This document shows positions 45,380-54,875 of a stretch of DNA of 64,000 bases, piece by piece. The notes beneath the pieces are model-generated. The model was not told the origin of the DNA. It ran no database searches and was given only the letters and a program-made list of their open reading frames with translations. Position 1 is the stretch's first letter, and every line of letters starts with the position of its first letter. The DNA is from Acrocarpospora phusangensis (GTDB taxonomy: Bacteria > Actinomycetota > Actinomycetes > Streptosporangiales > Streptosporangiaceae): positions 1 to 64,000 of the forward strand of contig NZ_BOOA01000048.1 in the NCBI RefSeq assembly GCF_016862995.1. The letters are read 5' to 3'. The position numbers were made by a program, and so were the translations under genes.

Positions 45380-47554
45380 TCAGGTCTTCTCCAGGTACTC
45401 CGAGCGCTCGTCGGTGACGAGCGTGTCCAGTTCCGCCTTCAGCTGCGGATGGGATTCCAGCAGCGGGTCCCCGGTAAGCAGGATGAGCGCCTCCTCGCGG
45501 GCGGCCTCGATGACGTCCTCGTCGCGGAGCAGCTGGAGCATGCGCAGCGACGACTTCCGCCCGGACTGCGCCGCGCCCAGGACGTCGCCCTCGCGGCGCT
45601 GTTCGAGGTCCACGCGGGAGAGCTCGAACCCGTCCAGGGTGTGCGCGACCGCGTCCAGCCGCAGCCGGGCGGGGGTGTCGGGCACGGACTCGCTGACCAG
45701 GAGGCAGAGGCCGGGCAGCCCGCCCCGGCCGACCCGCCCGCGCAGCTGATGCAGCTGGGAGACCCCGAAGCGGTCCGCGTCCATGATCACCATGACGGAG
45801 GCGTTGGGCACGTCCACGCCCACCTCGATGACGGTGGTGGCCACCAGCACGTCGGTCTCGCCCCGGGCGAAGGAGCGCATGATCGCGTCCTTCTCCTCCG
45901 GCGGCAGCTTGCCGTGGAGCACGGCCACCCGCAGCCCGTGCAGGGGGCCGTCGGCGAGCAGGCCGGCGACCTCCACCACGGCCAGCGGGGGCCGGCGCTC
46001 CGGTTCCTCCTTGGCGTCCTCCTTGACGAGGTCGCCCTCGTCACCCTCCTGGTCGCCGATGCGCGGGCACACGATGTACGCCTGCCGCCCCAGCCCGACC
46101 TCCTCCCGGATGCGCTCCCACGTGCGCTCCAGGTAGTGCGGCTTCTCGGCGGCCGGCACCACATGCGTGGTGATCGGCGCCCGCCCCGACGGCAGCTGGC
46201 TGAGCGTGGACACCTCCAGGTCCCCGAAGACGGTCATGGCCACCGTGCGCGGGATCGGCGTGGCGGTCATCACCAGCACGTGCGGCCGCCCGCCCTGGGA
46301 CTTCTCCCGAAGCGCGTCCCGCTGCTCCACGCCGAACCGGTGCTGCTCGTCCACGACCACCAGGCCCAGGTCGGCGAACTGCACCTTGTCCTGGAGCAGC
46401 GCGTGGGTGCCCACCACGATGCCGGCCGCCCCGGAGGCCGCGTCCAGCAGGTTGGAGCGCCGGGCCGCCGCGCCCATGGAACCGGTCAGCAGGGCCACGC
46501 CGGTCCCGCCGAACATGCCGCCGCCGGCCAGGTCGCCGAGCATGGCCACGATGGAGCGGTGGTGCTGCTGGGCCAGGACCTCGGTCGGGGCGAGCAGCGC
46601 CGCCTGCCCGCCGGAGTCCACCACCTGCAGCATGGCCCGCAGCGCCACCACGGTCTTGCCCGCGCCGACCTCGCCCTGCAGCAGCCGGTGCATGGGATGC
46701 TCGCTGGCCAGGTCGGCGGAGATCTCCTCGCCCACCTCGCGCTGCCCGTCGGTCAGCCGGAACGGCAGCCGCGCGTCGAAGTCGGCGAGCATGCCGCCGG
46801 CTCGGCCGGGCCGCGCCGTGGCGGGCCACTGCGCCGCCGCGATCCTGCGCTGCGCCAGCACGGCCTGGAGCAGGAACGCCTCGTCGAACTTGAGCCGCTT
46901 CCTCGCCCGCGCGATGTCGCCGTGGTCCCGCGGGCGGTGGATGGCCTTCAGCGCGTCCGTCAGCCCCGGCAGGCCCAGCCTCCTGCGCAGTTCCACCGGG
47001 AGCGGATCGTCGAGTTCGAGCACGTCCAGGACGGTCCGCACCGCGCGCTGGATCTTCCAGGTGGCCAGGTTCTGGGCGGACGGGTAGATCGGCACCGGCG
47101 CGGTGCTGAACTCCTCGGCGGTCTCCTCGTCCTCGGTCACGTAGTCCGGGTGCGTGAGCGACCGCCGCTTCACCCCGGACGGCGTGCTAAACACGTTGAC
47201 CTTGCCGGAGAAGGTGGCCTCGGTGCCGGGCAGCAGCCGCTGCTCGGCCACATACGCGCCCTTGCCGAAGAAGGCCAGCCGCAGCCGGTCCTTCCCGTCG
47301 GTCACCTCGACGTCGAGCCAGGTGCCCTGCCGGTTCTTCATCGGCCGCCGCTGCACGGCCGAGACGCGCCCGACCACGGTGACGTGGTCGTCATGCTCCA
47401 GCGAGGCGATCGGCGTCAGCTCGCCGCGCTCGGCATAGCGCCGCGGGTAGTGGCGCAGCAGCTCGCCCACCGTGCTGATGCCCAGCGCGCTCTCCAGCGG
47501 CGCGGCCGTCTTGTCCCCCACCGCGAGCTTCAACGGCTCATCGAACCTGGTCAC
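45380..47554 (-). CDS. recG: ATP-dependent DNA helicase RecG
   Basis: 724 residues. N-terminal wedge/OB domain (VTVVGRVSAVQRRPMKNRQG), helicase core with Walker A GEVGAGKTVV, motif II DEQHRFG, TATPIPRT and motif VI QLRGRVGRGG, and the RecG C-terminal RKSSLRMLQLLRDEDVIEAA. It rewinds stalled replication forks and Holliday junctions. GTG start. The DAK2 gene ends 33 bases upstream. Confidence 0.96.
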   Translation of the reverse strand: MTRFDEPLKLAVGDKTAAPLESALGISTVGELLRHYPRRYAERGELTPIASLEHDDHVTVVGRVSAVQRRPMKNRQGTWLDVEVTDGKDRLRLAFFGKGAYVAEQRLLPGTEATFSGKVNVFSTPSGVKRRSLTHPDYVTEDEETAEEFSTAPVPIYPSAQNLATWKIQRAVRTVLDVLELDDPLPVELRRRLGLPGLTDALKAIHRPRDHGDIARARKRLKFDEAFLLQAVLAQRRIAAAQWPATARPGRAGGMLADFDARLPFRLTDGQREVGEEISADLASEHPMHRLLQGEVGAGKTVVALRAMLQVVDSGGQAALLAPTEVLAQQHHRSIVAMLGDLAGGGMFGGTGVALLTGSMGAAARRSNLLDAASGAAGIVVGTHALLQDKVQFADLGLVVVDEQHRFGVEQRDALREKSQGGRPHVLVMTATPIPRTVAMTVFGDLEVSTLSQLPSGRAPITTHVVPAAEKPHYLERTWERIREEVGLGRQAYIVCPRIGDQEGDEGDLVKEDAKEEPERRPPLAVVEVAGLLADGPLHGLRVAVLHGKLPPEEKDAIMRSFARGETDVLVATTVIEVGVDVPNASVMVIMDADRFGVSQLHQLRGRVGRGGLPGLCLLVSESVPDTPARLRLDAVAHTLDGFELSRVDLEQRREGDVLGAAQSGRKSSLRMLQLLRDEDVIEAAREEALILLTGDPLLESHPQLKAELDTLVTDERSEYLEKT

Positions 47555-47587
47555 GTCAACCAGTTCTACCGCGCGTGGGCGACATAT

Positions 47588-49156
47588 TCATTCGACCCCG
47601 ATGAGCAGCGGATAGCCGCCCTGCCCACCGGCGTAGTGGATCACCTCGATATCCGGGCGAACCGCGTCCAAATGCCCCTGGACCGCCTCGGCCAGCGTGT
47701 CCCCCTCCGCCCCGGAGACCAGCGTCACCAGCTCGCTGCCGCCGGACACCAGCCGGTCGGCGACCTCGATCGCGACCTCGGCGAGAGCCGTACCGATCAG
47801 GGCGACGTCGCCGTCCACCACGCCCAGCACGTCCCCGGGACGGCACAGGCCGGCGCTGGTCATCGCCTCCCGGTTGGCCACCCACACGTGCCCGTGCCGG
47901 GTGTGCCCCGCCGCGTCCGTCATGGCCACCACGTCGTCGTCGAACCGCCGCGCCGGATCGTGGACGGCCAGCGCCGCCAGCCCCTGCACCGACGCCCTGG
48001 TCGGCAGCACGCTGACCGTCGAGCCCTCCTCGCGGGCGATCTCGGCCGCCGCCGCGGCGACCGCGCGGACCCCGCTGTCGTTGGGCAGCACGACCACCTC
48101 GGCCCCCGCCTCCCTGATCGCCGCCAGTACGGCCGCCAGCGGCGGGCTCGACCCGGGATCCCTGCGCACCACCACGGCCCCGGACTCCCGGAACAGCGCC
48201 GCCAGCCCGTCACCCGCCGCCACCGCGACGACCCCGCGCCCCCGGCCGGTCTCGGGCGCCCGCCCGCCGAGATACGTCACCTTGATCCGGTACGGCCGTC
48301 CGGCCGCCAAGCCCGCCTCGATCGCCGCCCCGGCGTCGTCCACGTGCACGTGCACGTTCCACAGGCCGTCCCCGCCGATGATCACCAGCGAGTCGCCGAG
48401 CCCGTCCAGCTCCGCCCGGAGGCCCTCGACCGCGTCCTCCCCGCCGTCGAGGAGGTACATGACCTCGTATCCGGGATATCCGGGCTGGTCGTCCGAGGGT
48501 CGTACATCGATCGTGGAGGTGGGGGCGGGCACGTCGTGGTGATCGGTGTAGGCGCCGGTGACCACCTCGGCCAGCGCCTCCAGGATGATCGTCAGCCCCG
48601 CGCCGCCCGCGTCCACGACGCCGTTGCGGGCGAGCACCTCCAGCTGGCCCGTGGTCCGCAGCAGCGCCTGGCGTGCGGATCTGGCGGCGGCGCCGGCCAC
48701 CTCGCCGAGGTCGCCGGGCAGGCCGCGCACCGCGTCGGCCACGGCCGCGAGCACGCTCAGCACGGTTCCCTCGACCGGGCGGGACACCGCCGACCTGGCC
48801 AGTTCCGCGGCTCGCAGCAGACCGTCCCGGACGTCCGCGCCCCGGCCCTCGGCCGCGCGCAGGACCTCGGCCAGGCCCCGGACGGCCTGGCTGACGATCA
48901 CGCCCGAGTTGCCCCGCGCGCCGAGCAGGGCTCCCCGCGCCAGGGCCGCCCAGGTCTGGTCGGCGTCCGCGCCGGCGGGCAGGCCGGCCAGGGCCTCCGC
49001 CGCGGCCAGCATGGTCAGGTGCAGGTTCGTGCCGGTGTCGCCGTCGGGCACCGGGAACACGTTCAGGGCGTCGATCTCCGCCCGGGCCCGGCCCAGCGTG
49101 TCGGCGGAACGCCGTACCCAGCCGCGGACCGCGGGCGGGTCGAGCACCTCCAGCAT
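47588..49156 (-). CDS. DAK2 domain protein, fatty acid kinase FakA-like
   Basis: 522 residues. An N-terminal DAK2 kinase domain with FPVPDGDTGTNLHLTM and GARGNSGVIVSQ is followed by a middle domain and a C-terminal DegV-like region, the layout of FakA/YloV. In Firmicutes FakA phosphorylates fatty acids bound to a DegV-type FakB partner. The partner is not in the window. Conserved location between recG and rpmB. Confidence 0.9.
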   Translation of the reverse strand: MLEVLDPPAVRGWVRRSADTLGRARAEIDALNVFPVPDGDTGTNLHLTMLAAAEALAGLPAGADADQTWAALARGALLGARGNSGVIVSQAVRGLAEVLRAAEGRGADVRDGLLRAAELARSAVSRPVEGTVLSVLAAVADAVRGLPGDLGEVAGAAARSARQALLRTTGQLEVLARNGVVDAGGAGLTIILEALAEVVTGAYTDHHDVPAPTSTIDVRPSDDQPGYPGYEVMYLLDGGEDAVEGLRAELDGLGDSLVIIGGDGLWNVHVHVDDAGAAIEAGLAAGRPYRIKVTYLGGRAPETGRGRGVVAVAAGDGLAALFRESGAVVVRRDPGSSPPLAAVLAAIREAGAEVVVLPNDSGVRAVAAAAAEIAREEGSTVSVLPTRASVQGLAALAVHDPARRFDDDVVAMTDAAGHTRHGHVWVANREAMTSAGLCRPGDVLGVVDGDVALIGTALAEVAIEVADRLVSGGSELVTLVSGAEGDTLAEAVQGHLDAVRPDIEVIHYAGGQGGYPLLIGVE

Positions 49157-49362
49157 TGACCGGCTCCCAGGGTCGCGCGCGGGCCAACCGGCGTCCAGAC
49201 GCTTCCCATGCGCTACCGTTGGCAGGTACGAGGTTATCCCGTCCCGCCGCGCCTCCGTTTCGCGTGCATGGGCGGATATCCGGTATCCTCGTGTGGCCAG
49301 CCGGTTGTCCCGGCATGCTCGGATGAGCTGATCTAAGACTTGATCCTGAAGGAGCGATGACC

Positions 49363-49548
49363 GTGGCTTCCGTCTGCGACATCTGCGCTAAGAAGCCGAT
49401 TTTCGGCAACAACGTCTCCCACTCGCACCGCCGTACCCGGCGCAACTGGAAGCCGAACATCCAGACTGTCCGCGCGACGGTCAACGGAACGCCGAAGCGG
49501 CTCAACGTGTGCACCTCCTGCATCAAGGCAGGCAAGGTCACCCGCTAG
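49363..49548 (+). CDS. rpmB: 50S ribosomal protein L28
   Basis: 61 residues. Zinc-ribbon cysteines VCDIC and CTSC, with [11 protein letters not shown] and the C-terminal CIKAGKVTR. The GTG at 49363 was chosen over an ATG at 49357: GGAG is 8 bases from the GTG but only 2 from the ATG, and the product then starts MASVCDIC like its homologues. Divergent from the DAK2 gene. Confidence 0.95.
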   Translation: MASVCDICAKKPIFGNNVSHSHRRTRRNWKPNIQTVRATVNGTPKRLNVCTSCIKAGKVTR

Positions 49549-49561
49549 CACCCGCGGCCTG

Positions 49562-49600
49562 GAAACCCGTCACCCTGAGGTGACGGGTTTCGCTTTGTTT
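49562..49600 (+). terminator. Terminator of rpmB
   Basis: A perfect 13-base stem (GAAACCCGTCACC, 49562-49574, with 49579-49591) on a CTGA loop, followed by GCTTTGTTT. It also abuts the convergent thiD gene. Confidence 0.92.
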
Positions 49601-50415
49601 CAGCCGCGAGCGCGCCACGACCAGGCGTGGTCCACGGGGCCGATGCCGGCGCCCAGCGGGAACCCGTTCGCGATCGCCCCGGTGACGTACGCCTTGGCCA
49701 GCTCCACCGCGCGGGGCACGTCCTCGCCGCGGGCCAGGTAGGACGCGATGGCGGAGGCCAGCGTGCATCCCGTGCCGTGGGTGTGGCGGTTGTCCAGGCG
49801 TTCGGCCCGGTACCGGTGTTCGACGACGCCGTCGGTGAGCAGGTCGACCGGCTCCCCGGGAAGATGCCCGCCCTTGATGAGCGCCCAGCGCGGCCCGAGT
49901 CCGAGGACCGCGTCGGCGGCGCGGCGCAGGTCGTCCTCGCCCTCCACCTTCACCCCGGTGAGCTGCTCGACCTCCCACAGGTTCGGGGTGACCACGGTGG
50001 CCGTCGGCAGCAAGCGGGACTTCACCGTGCCCACCGCCTCGGGCGCGAGCAGCGAGTCACCGTGTTTGGAGACTCCGACCGGGTCCACCACCACCGGCGC
50101 GGCCACGCCCGCGAGCACGTCGGCCACGGTCTCCACCAGGACCGGGGACGCCAGCATGCCGGTCTTCACCGCCTGCGCCCCGATGTCCCCCAGCACCGAG
50201 TCCAGCTGGGCCCGTACGGCCTCGGGCGGCAGCTCCCAGTAGCCCTGCACGCCCACCGAGTTCTGCGCGGTCACCGCCGCCACCACGCTCATACCGTGCA
50301 CGCCGAGCGCCAGCATCGTCTTCAGGTCGGCCTGGATGCCGGCGCCCCCGCCGGAGTCGGAGCCGGCGACGGTCAGAACGCGGGGAGGGACCAGTGGGGA
50401 AAGTGGAGGAGTCAT
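49600..50415 (-). CDS. thiD: Hydroxymethylpyrimidine/phosphomethylpyrimidine kinase
   Basis: 271 residues. [15 protein letters not shown] near the start (substrate loop), [11 protein letters not shown], and the anion-hole motif [14 protein letters not shown]. It phosphorylates HMP twice in thiamine synthesis. The ATG at 50415 fits, as [20 protein letters not shown] leads directly to the first strand; the longer frame upstream is non-coding. It ends at the rpmB terminator. Confidence 0.93.
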   Translation of the reverse strand: MTPPLSPLVPPRVLTVAGSDSGGGAGIQADLKTMLALGVHGMSVVAAVTAQNSVGVQGYWELPPEAVRAQLDSVLGDIGAQAVKTGMLASPVLVETVADVLAGVAAPVVVDPVGVSKHGDSLLAPEAVGTVKSRLLPTATVVTPNLWEVEQLTGVKVEGEDDLRRAADAVLGLGPRWALIKGGHLPGEPVDLLTDGVVEHRYRAERLDNRHTHGTGCTLASAIASYLARGEDVPRAVELAKAYVTGAIANGFPLGAGIGPVDHAWSWRARG

Positions 50416-50477
50416 ACGACCATCCAACCAGCCGTACCCCCCGTCGACTCCGCCCGCCGCCGCCCGCCGCCCGCCGG

Positions 50478-50702
50478 TCAGGCGAAGAAGTCGAACTCGC
50501 CGTTCTTGACGCCCCCGACGAAGGCCTCCCACTCGGCCCGGGTGTAGATGATCACTCCCCGGTCCCGGTGGCGGCTGTGCCGTACCGCCACGCGGCCTGT
50601 GCCGTCCGCCAGTGGGCCCGCCTCAACGCACTGTCCGCCGCCGCTTGAGCTCTCCGTGCTGACATGCCACGTGACGACCCCAAGGTCCTCCGTCGCCCTC
50701 AT
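50478..50702 (-). CDS. DUF397 domain protein
   Basis: 74 residues: [20 protein letters not shown], then [20 protein letters not shown] and [15 protein letters not shown] are the marks of the DUF397 family. These small proteins are nearly always encoded beside DUF5753 XRE regulators and act with them, as in the whiJ-type loci of Streptomyces (family knowledge). It follows the XRE gene by 20 bases. Confidence 0.93.
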   Translation of the reverse strand: MRATEDLGVVTWHVSTESSSGGGQCVEAGPLADGTGRVAVRHSRHRDRGVIIYTRAEWEAFVGGVKNGEFDFFA

Positions 50703-50722
50703 GCCGAGTCCCTCCGTGTCCC

Positions 50723-51577
50723 CTACCCAAAGCGCCTCGCGGCGTTCCGGATGAAGTTTCCAGATTCGACCGGCGGAAGCGCTTTTGTATGGAGAGAATC
50801 ATATGCCTGCATAAATTTACGGGTATTGTCCGCTTCTGCGTAGAGAGCGCCGCCGCGGGTTTCGGCATAGGCCACATCGGGATAAGGGTCCGGCATATCG
50901 AAGATCTGGAATCCGCCTTCGGGGCTCGCGTGCGCGCCGGCGCTGAACGGGATGATCCGAACCGTCACATCGGGCCGTTCCGAAACCGCGGCGAGTCGCC
51001 TCAGCTGGGCGAACATCACGCGGGCTCCGCCGATCGCGCGGTGCAGCACCGACTCGTCGAGGATTATTTCGAGGCGGGGATGCGGATCGGATTCGAGCAT
51101 TCTTTGCCGGGCCATCCTGAACTCCAGCCATTGCTGAATGCGTTCCGGATGGGCGTCCACGTCCGTTGTCGTAATGACCGCGGAAGCGTACGCGCGGGTC
51201 TGAAACAGGCCCGGGATGACCATCGGCTCGAAGACGCGGATTCGCTCGGCCCGGGACTCCAGCCAGGCGCGGTCGAGCATGCCACCCAGGGCCTCCGGGG
51301 TGTAGCCGTCCCACCAGCCCGTATGCCAGACCTCGCGGCTGAGGCGCTCCATGCCCTCGCGTTTGCTCTCGTCGTTGATGCCGTACAGGTTGAGCAGGGC
51401 GATCACGTCGGGGGTACGGGCGGGCACCAGGCCGCCCTCGATGCGGCTGATGGTGGCGGGGTCGCGCTGGATGTATTCGCCGGCGTCGCGCAGGGTGAGT
51501 TTCGCCGCTTCACGCAGTTCCCTGAGCTGTTTGCCCAGCCACTGCGTACGCAGCGTCGGACCTCGTCTGCCGGCCAT
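50723..51577 (-). CDS. XRE family regulator with DUF5753 domain (WhiJ-like)
   Basis: 284 residues. Helix-turn-helix at about residues 16-70 (LGKQLRELREAAKLTLRDAG, ISRIEGGLVPAR), then DUF5753 (VIPGLFQTRAYASAVI; ILDESVLHRAIGG; PFSAGAHASPEGGFQIFD). Paired with the DUF397 gene downstream. The ATG at 51577 was chosen for the start MAGRRGPTLRTQWLG; an upstream start would add 11 residues. A 12-base palindrome lies about 70 bases upstream. Confidence 0.9.
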   Translation of the reverse strand: MAGRRGPTLRTQWLGKQLRELREAAKLTLRDAGEYIQRDPATISRIEGGLVPARTPDVIALLNLYGINDESKREGMERLSREVWHTGWWDGYTPEALGGMLDRAWLESRAERIRVFEPMVIPGLFQTRAYASAVITTTDVDAHPERIQQWLEFRMARQRMLESDPHPRLEIILDESVLHRAIGGARVMFAQLRRLAAVSERPDVTVRIIPFSAGAHASPEGGFQIFDMPDPYPDVAYAETRGGALYAEADNTRKFMQAYDSLHTKALPPVESGNFIRNAARRFG

Positions 51578-51649
51578 GGGGGACCGCCCTTTCTTCAATT
51601 GCAACCCCAAGTCGTGCGGCGAATCCGGACGCGACCGGACTCGTAATCA

Positions 51650-51661
51650 TGCAAGCTTGCA
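51650..51661. promoter_or_regulatory. Palindrome upstream of the XRE gene
   Basis: TGCAAGCTTGCA is a perfect 12-base palindrome, 73 bases before the XRE start, in an AT-richer stretch. A self-regulatory operator is possible but unproven. Confidence 0.4.
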
Positions 51662-51795
51662 GGGCACCGGATCTGACGTCCGGGCATCATGCCGCTTAGC
51701 ATTCTCCGCAAAACGGAAAGGCGTCGCGACCATTTCGGCCTGCTCCGTTTCGCATATTCTCAAGTCACGGGAAGAGGGCCGTATTGCCCTTGCGG

Positions 51796-52692
51796 TCACA
51801 GTGCCGATTTCGGTATGGACAAACCACGCAATTCGGCCAATCGGCCGGCGAGGCGCGCTACTTCCTGCTCTTCGGGGAACAAAACGCGAGACCACCACGG
51901 GGGTGGCGGCTGGTCCGGAACACCTCCGAGAATTCCGCCGGCAATGGCGGCGACCGTGTCGGTGTCGCCGCCCAGGCCGACCGCGTGGACCAGAGCGGTG
52001 GCGAGATCGGTCGAGTCGCGGACGACGTGGACGACGGCGGCGATCGTCGGCGCGGCCTGGGTCGGGATGCCACCGGGCGGCGGGGTCCAGGTTCCCGAGG
52101 CCGCCTGCCTGACGGCCTCGAACTCGGGCAGTCCGAGATGCTCGGCTTCCTCGACGGCGGCGGCGAGGATCCGGTCCGGGTCCTCAAGAGCCCAGGTGGC
52201 CATGGCGGTGACGATCGAGGCCGCGCCGATGGCCACCGGATGCGTGTGGGTGCCCCGGGAGAGCTCCCGTACCAGGGCGCGGCGGCGGACGGGGTCGCCG
52301 GGCGGGACCATCCAGCCGACGGGGGCCATGCGCATCGCGGCCCCGTTCGTGGCGCGCCCGGGTTCGGAGGGCAGCCGCCCGGTCGCGGTGAACTCCTCGA
52401 CGGCCCGGCGGGTGGTGGAGCCGATCCCGCGCATGTCCCCGGCCTCGGCGGCGAGGCGGCGCATGAACTCGGGGGCCGCCGGGCTGCCCGCCGTGTCGGC
52501 GAGCAGCCGGGCGACGATCATCATCTGGGCGGTGTCGTCGGAGGTGGTCCCGCTCGGCCAGCGCCCGGCGGGCAGCTCGAACAGCCGGTCCCGATCGACC
52601 TGGGCGGGTGGTGCGGTCTCCCAGGGCACTCCCAGCGCGTCCCCCGCCGCCAGCCCGCGGATCGCCGATCCGATCTGCCGCGCGACGGTCAT
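51796..52692 (-). CDS. ADP-ribosylglycohydrolase family protein
   Basis: 298 residues. GLAAGDALGVPWE at the start, the metal-binding SDDTAQ (near residue 52) and C-terminal GLGGDTDTVAAIAGGIL are the two metal-site motifs of DraG/ARH enzymes. It removes ADP-ribose from a protein or small molecule in the cytoplasm. The ATG at 52692 lies two bases after the stop of the upstream gene, so they are co-translated. No ADP-ribosyltransferase is in the window. Confidence 0.9.
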   Translation of the reverse strand: MTVARQIGSAIRGLAAGDALGVPWETAPPAQVDRDRLFELPAGRWPSGTTSDDTAQMMIVARLLADTAGSPAAPEFMRRLAAEAGDMRGIGSTTRRAVEEFTATGRLPSEPGRATNGAAMRMAPVGWMVPPGDPVRRRALVRELSRGTHTHPVAIGAASIVTAMATWALEDPDRILAAAVEEAEHLGLPEFEAVRQAASGTWTPPPGGIPTQAAPTIAAVVHVVRDSTDLATALVHAVGLGGDTDTVAAIAGGILGGVPDQPPPPWWSRVLFPEEQEVARLAGRLAELRGLSIPKSAL

Positions 52693-52694
52693 GC

Positions 52695-53858
52695 TCAGAT
52701 CGTGGGGGGCGCGGCGATCATGCATTCGCCGCCGGTCAGCTCGCAGCCGTCCGGGGAGACGGGCGAGCCGGTGGCGATCAGCTCCACCACGAGCTCCTCA
52801 CCGGCCGGCAGCGGCGCGATCGAGGTGAGGACGAGCCTGTCTCCCTGGATCTCCCACTGGGCGCCCTCGACGGTGAGGATCTCCCCGCCGACCGGCAGGC
52901 TCACCCGCAGGTCCGAGACGTCCTCGGTCCCGCCGAGCAGGACGATGCGCGCCTGGTAGCCGTCGGAGTCCTCCTGCGTCACCTCGAAGGAGAGCGTCAC
53001 GTCCGGCGACGCCGCCCGCAGCGCGGCCCGCTCGGGCGGCGGGTCGTTGCCGATCGGCCCCGCCCCCTCCTCCAGGCCGGTCTCGTCGTCGGTGATGACC
53101 GGCTCGTCGTCCGCGGTGGGCGTGGCCGACCGCTTCGGTTTGGGCGACGCCGTACGGCTGGGCGTGGGCTTGGCCTGCACGACCGAGGGAGTGGGCTCGG
53201 TCTGGGGCTTGGGCTTCGCCTTGGGTGGTGTCGACGAAGGGGTGTCCTCGGGCGTGGCGACATCGGTCGTCAGCGGGGACACCGGCTGCGAGGGAGCCGG
53301 GGCCGCCCCGCAGGATCCGGGCTCGCACGTGGCCGCCGGCGGCTCCAGGACCAGGCTCGTACGGTCCCCGGCCAGCCGCACTCCCGCGAACGTGAGCCCC
53401 ACCGCCACCAGCACCGACAGCCCGGACATCAACGCGGCCCGCCCGAACCGCCCACGGGCGCCGGGCTCGCTGAACCCCTCGGGCCCGCCGGCGAACTCCA
53501 CGGCGGCGACTCCGGGCGAGGCGTCCGGCCAGCGGTAGCTGATCTCCGTCTGGGGCGCAGGCTCCGGCTCGGCGGGGCGCGGCCGCTTGGCCGGCAGGTC
53601 CCAGCGGTAGGCCGGGTGCACGACCGGCTGGTCCTCATCGGCGGGCGGCGCGGCGTCCTCGGGCCAGCGGTAGGTGAGCTCGGGCGTCCGCCCGGTCAGG
53701 TGCCCGAGCCACCGGTCGAAGCCGTCCGGCGAGTCGGGAGATTCCGGAGTTCCAGGGGAAAAGTGGTGCTCAGCTGTGGCGTCCGCGGACGTGCGCGAAT
53801 CGTCGGCATCGGGGCTGTCCCCATCACCGCTATCTCGTCCAGTCCTGTGACGACCCAT
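52695..53858 (-). CDS. Membrane-anchored protein with YRW repeats
   Basis: 387 residues. The acidic N-terminal cytoplasmic part has three short repeats: ELTYRWPEDA, HPAYRWDLPA and EISYRWPDAS. A membrane span (LMSGLSVLVAVGLTFAGVRL) is followed by a long Pro/Thr/Ser/Lys linker (about 180-270) and a C-terminal beta-rich domain of about 100 residues (SPDVTLSFEVTQEDSDGYQA; ending CELTGGECMIA with two cysteines). The C-terminal domain recalls carbohydrate-binding or Ig-like modules. No family assigned. Coupled to the ADP-ribosylglycohydrolase gene. Confidence 0.75.
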   Translation of the reverse strand: MGRHRTGRDSGDGDSPDADDSRTSADATAEHHFSPGTPESPDSPDGFDRWLGHLTGRTPELTYRWPEDAAPPADEDQPVVHPAYRWDLPAKRPRPAEPEPAPQTEISYRWPDASPGVAAVEFAGGPEGFSEPGARGRFGRAALMSGLSVLVAVGLTFAGVRLAGDRTSLVLEPPAATCEPGSCGAAPAPSQPVSPLTTDVATPEDTPSSTPPKAKPKPQTEPTPSVVQAKPTPSRTASPKPKRSATPTADDEPVITDDETGLEEGAGPIGNDPPPERAALRAASPDVTLSFEVTQEDSDGYQARIVLLGGTEDVSDLRVSLPVGGEILTVEGAQWEIQGDRLVLTSIAPLPAGEELVVELIATGSPVSPDGCELTGGECMIAAPPTI

Positions 53859-53930
53859 GTACGGTCCTTCCTGTTGGGCGACCGTGTTACTTCATAACAG
53901 ATCTAAAACGCCTTTGTCACAAATTTCACA

Positions 53931-54875
53931 TCATCCCCTGAAGTGATCCCAGCCCCCGGGGGCCTCCGCACGGCCCTTGACCTGCACGCCGTGGCCTGCC
54001 GCGACTGCTCCGACGACCCGCCACGGAGGCGGAAGGCGTACCTCGGGAGGGAAGGCGGCGGCGAGGGCGTGGTCGTCGCCGCCGGTCAGGATCCAGTCCA
54101 GCGGATCGGCGCCCACCTGGCGGGCCGCGTCGGCGAGCGGCGCGGACACCGGGAAACCGCCGGGATCCAGGATCACGGCGACGCCGCTGGCGGCGGCCAC
54201 GTGCCCGAGGTCCTGCACCAGGCCGTCGCTGACGTCCACCATCGCCGTCGCGCGCAGCGCCGCCGCGCGCGGCCCCTGCTCGTACGGCGGCTCCGGTCGC
54301 CGGTGCGCCAGCAGCAACTCCGCGAAGGCGTCCGAAACAGCACCCGCGGAGAGCAGCGCGAGCCCGGCCGCCGCGTGCCCGAGCCGCCCGGCCACGGCCA
54401 CCTGATCGCCGGGACTGGCCCCGGAGCGCGTGACCGGAGCGATCCCGCCGAGATCCCCCAGCGCCGTCACGCCCAGGACGATCGTGTCGGACTTGGCGAT
54501 GTCGCCACCCGCGACGCCGGCGCCCACGAGGGCGCACTCGTCGCGGAAGCCGTCGCTCAGCGCGTCCAGCCACTCGACCGTGGTGTCGGCGGGCATGCCG
54601 AGCCCCACGAACAGCCCTGTGGGCGTCGCTCCCATGGCCATGATGTCGGAAAGATTCTGCGCTGCCGCTTTACGACCGATTTCATACCCACTGGACCAAT
54701 CGCGGCGGAAGTGTCTACCCTCAAGAAGCAGATCCGTCGTCACGACCACGCGCCTGTCGGGCGCAGCCAGGACCGCGGCGTCGTCCCCGGGGCCGAGCAG
54801 CACCGACGCACTGTGGGACAGACGTCCCGCAATCCGGCTAACTACACCGAATTCGCCTAGTTCTCCGACTGTGAT
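53931..54875 (-). CDS. thiL: Thiamine-monophosphate kinase with an ATC start codon
   Basis: 314 residues from an ATC codon at 54875. The frame before the first standard start (GTG, 54803) encodes TVGELGEFGVVSRIAGRLSH, the conserved ThiL N-terminus, and AGGAGG lies six bases before the ATC. No ATG, GTG or TTG is found in frame further up. Motifs: LLGPGDDAAVL, TTDLLLEGRHFRRDW, NLSDIMAMGA, and VDVSDGLVQDLGH. It makes thiamine diphosphate. Divergent from the small Lrp-like gene. Confidence 0.88.
   Translation of the reverse strand: MTVGELGEFGVVSRIAGRLSHSASVLLGPGDDAAVLAAPDRRVVVTTDLLLEGRHFRRDWSSGYEIGRKAAAQNLSDIMAMGATPTGLFVGLGMPADTTVEWLDALSDGFRDECALVGAGVAGGDIAKSDTIVLGVTALGDLGGIAPVTRSGASPGDQVAVAGRLGHAAAGLALLSAGAVSDAFAELLLAHRRPEPPYEQGPRAAALRATAMVDVSDGLVQDLGHVAAASGVAVILDPGGFPVSAPLADAARQVGADPLDWILTGGDDHALAAAFPPEVRLPPPWRVVGAVAAGHGVQVKGRAEAPGGWDHFRG

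Noticed and set aside
49357-49362. ATG start for rpmB
   Set aside because: GGAG is only 2 bases away, too close for initiation; the GTG six bases later has proper spacing and gives the usual L28 N-terminus.
51647-51898. An 83-codon minus-strand ORF between the XRE and ADP-ribosylglycohydrolase genes
   Set aside because: It overlaps the end of the ADP-ribosylglycohydrolase gene in another frame, has no SD and no recognisable pattern.
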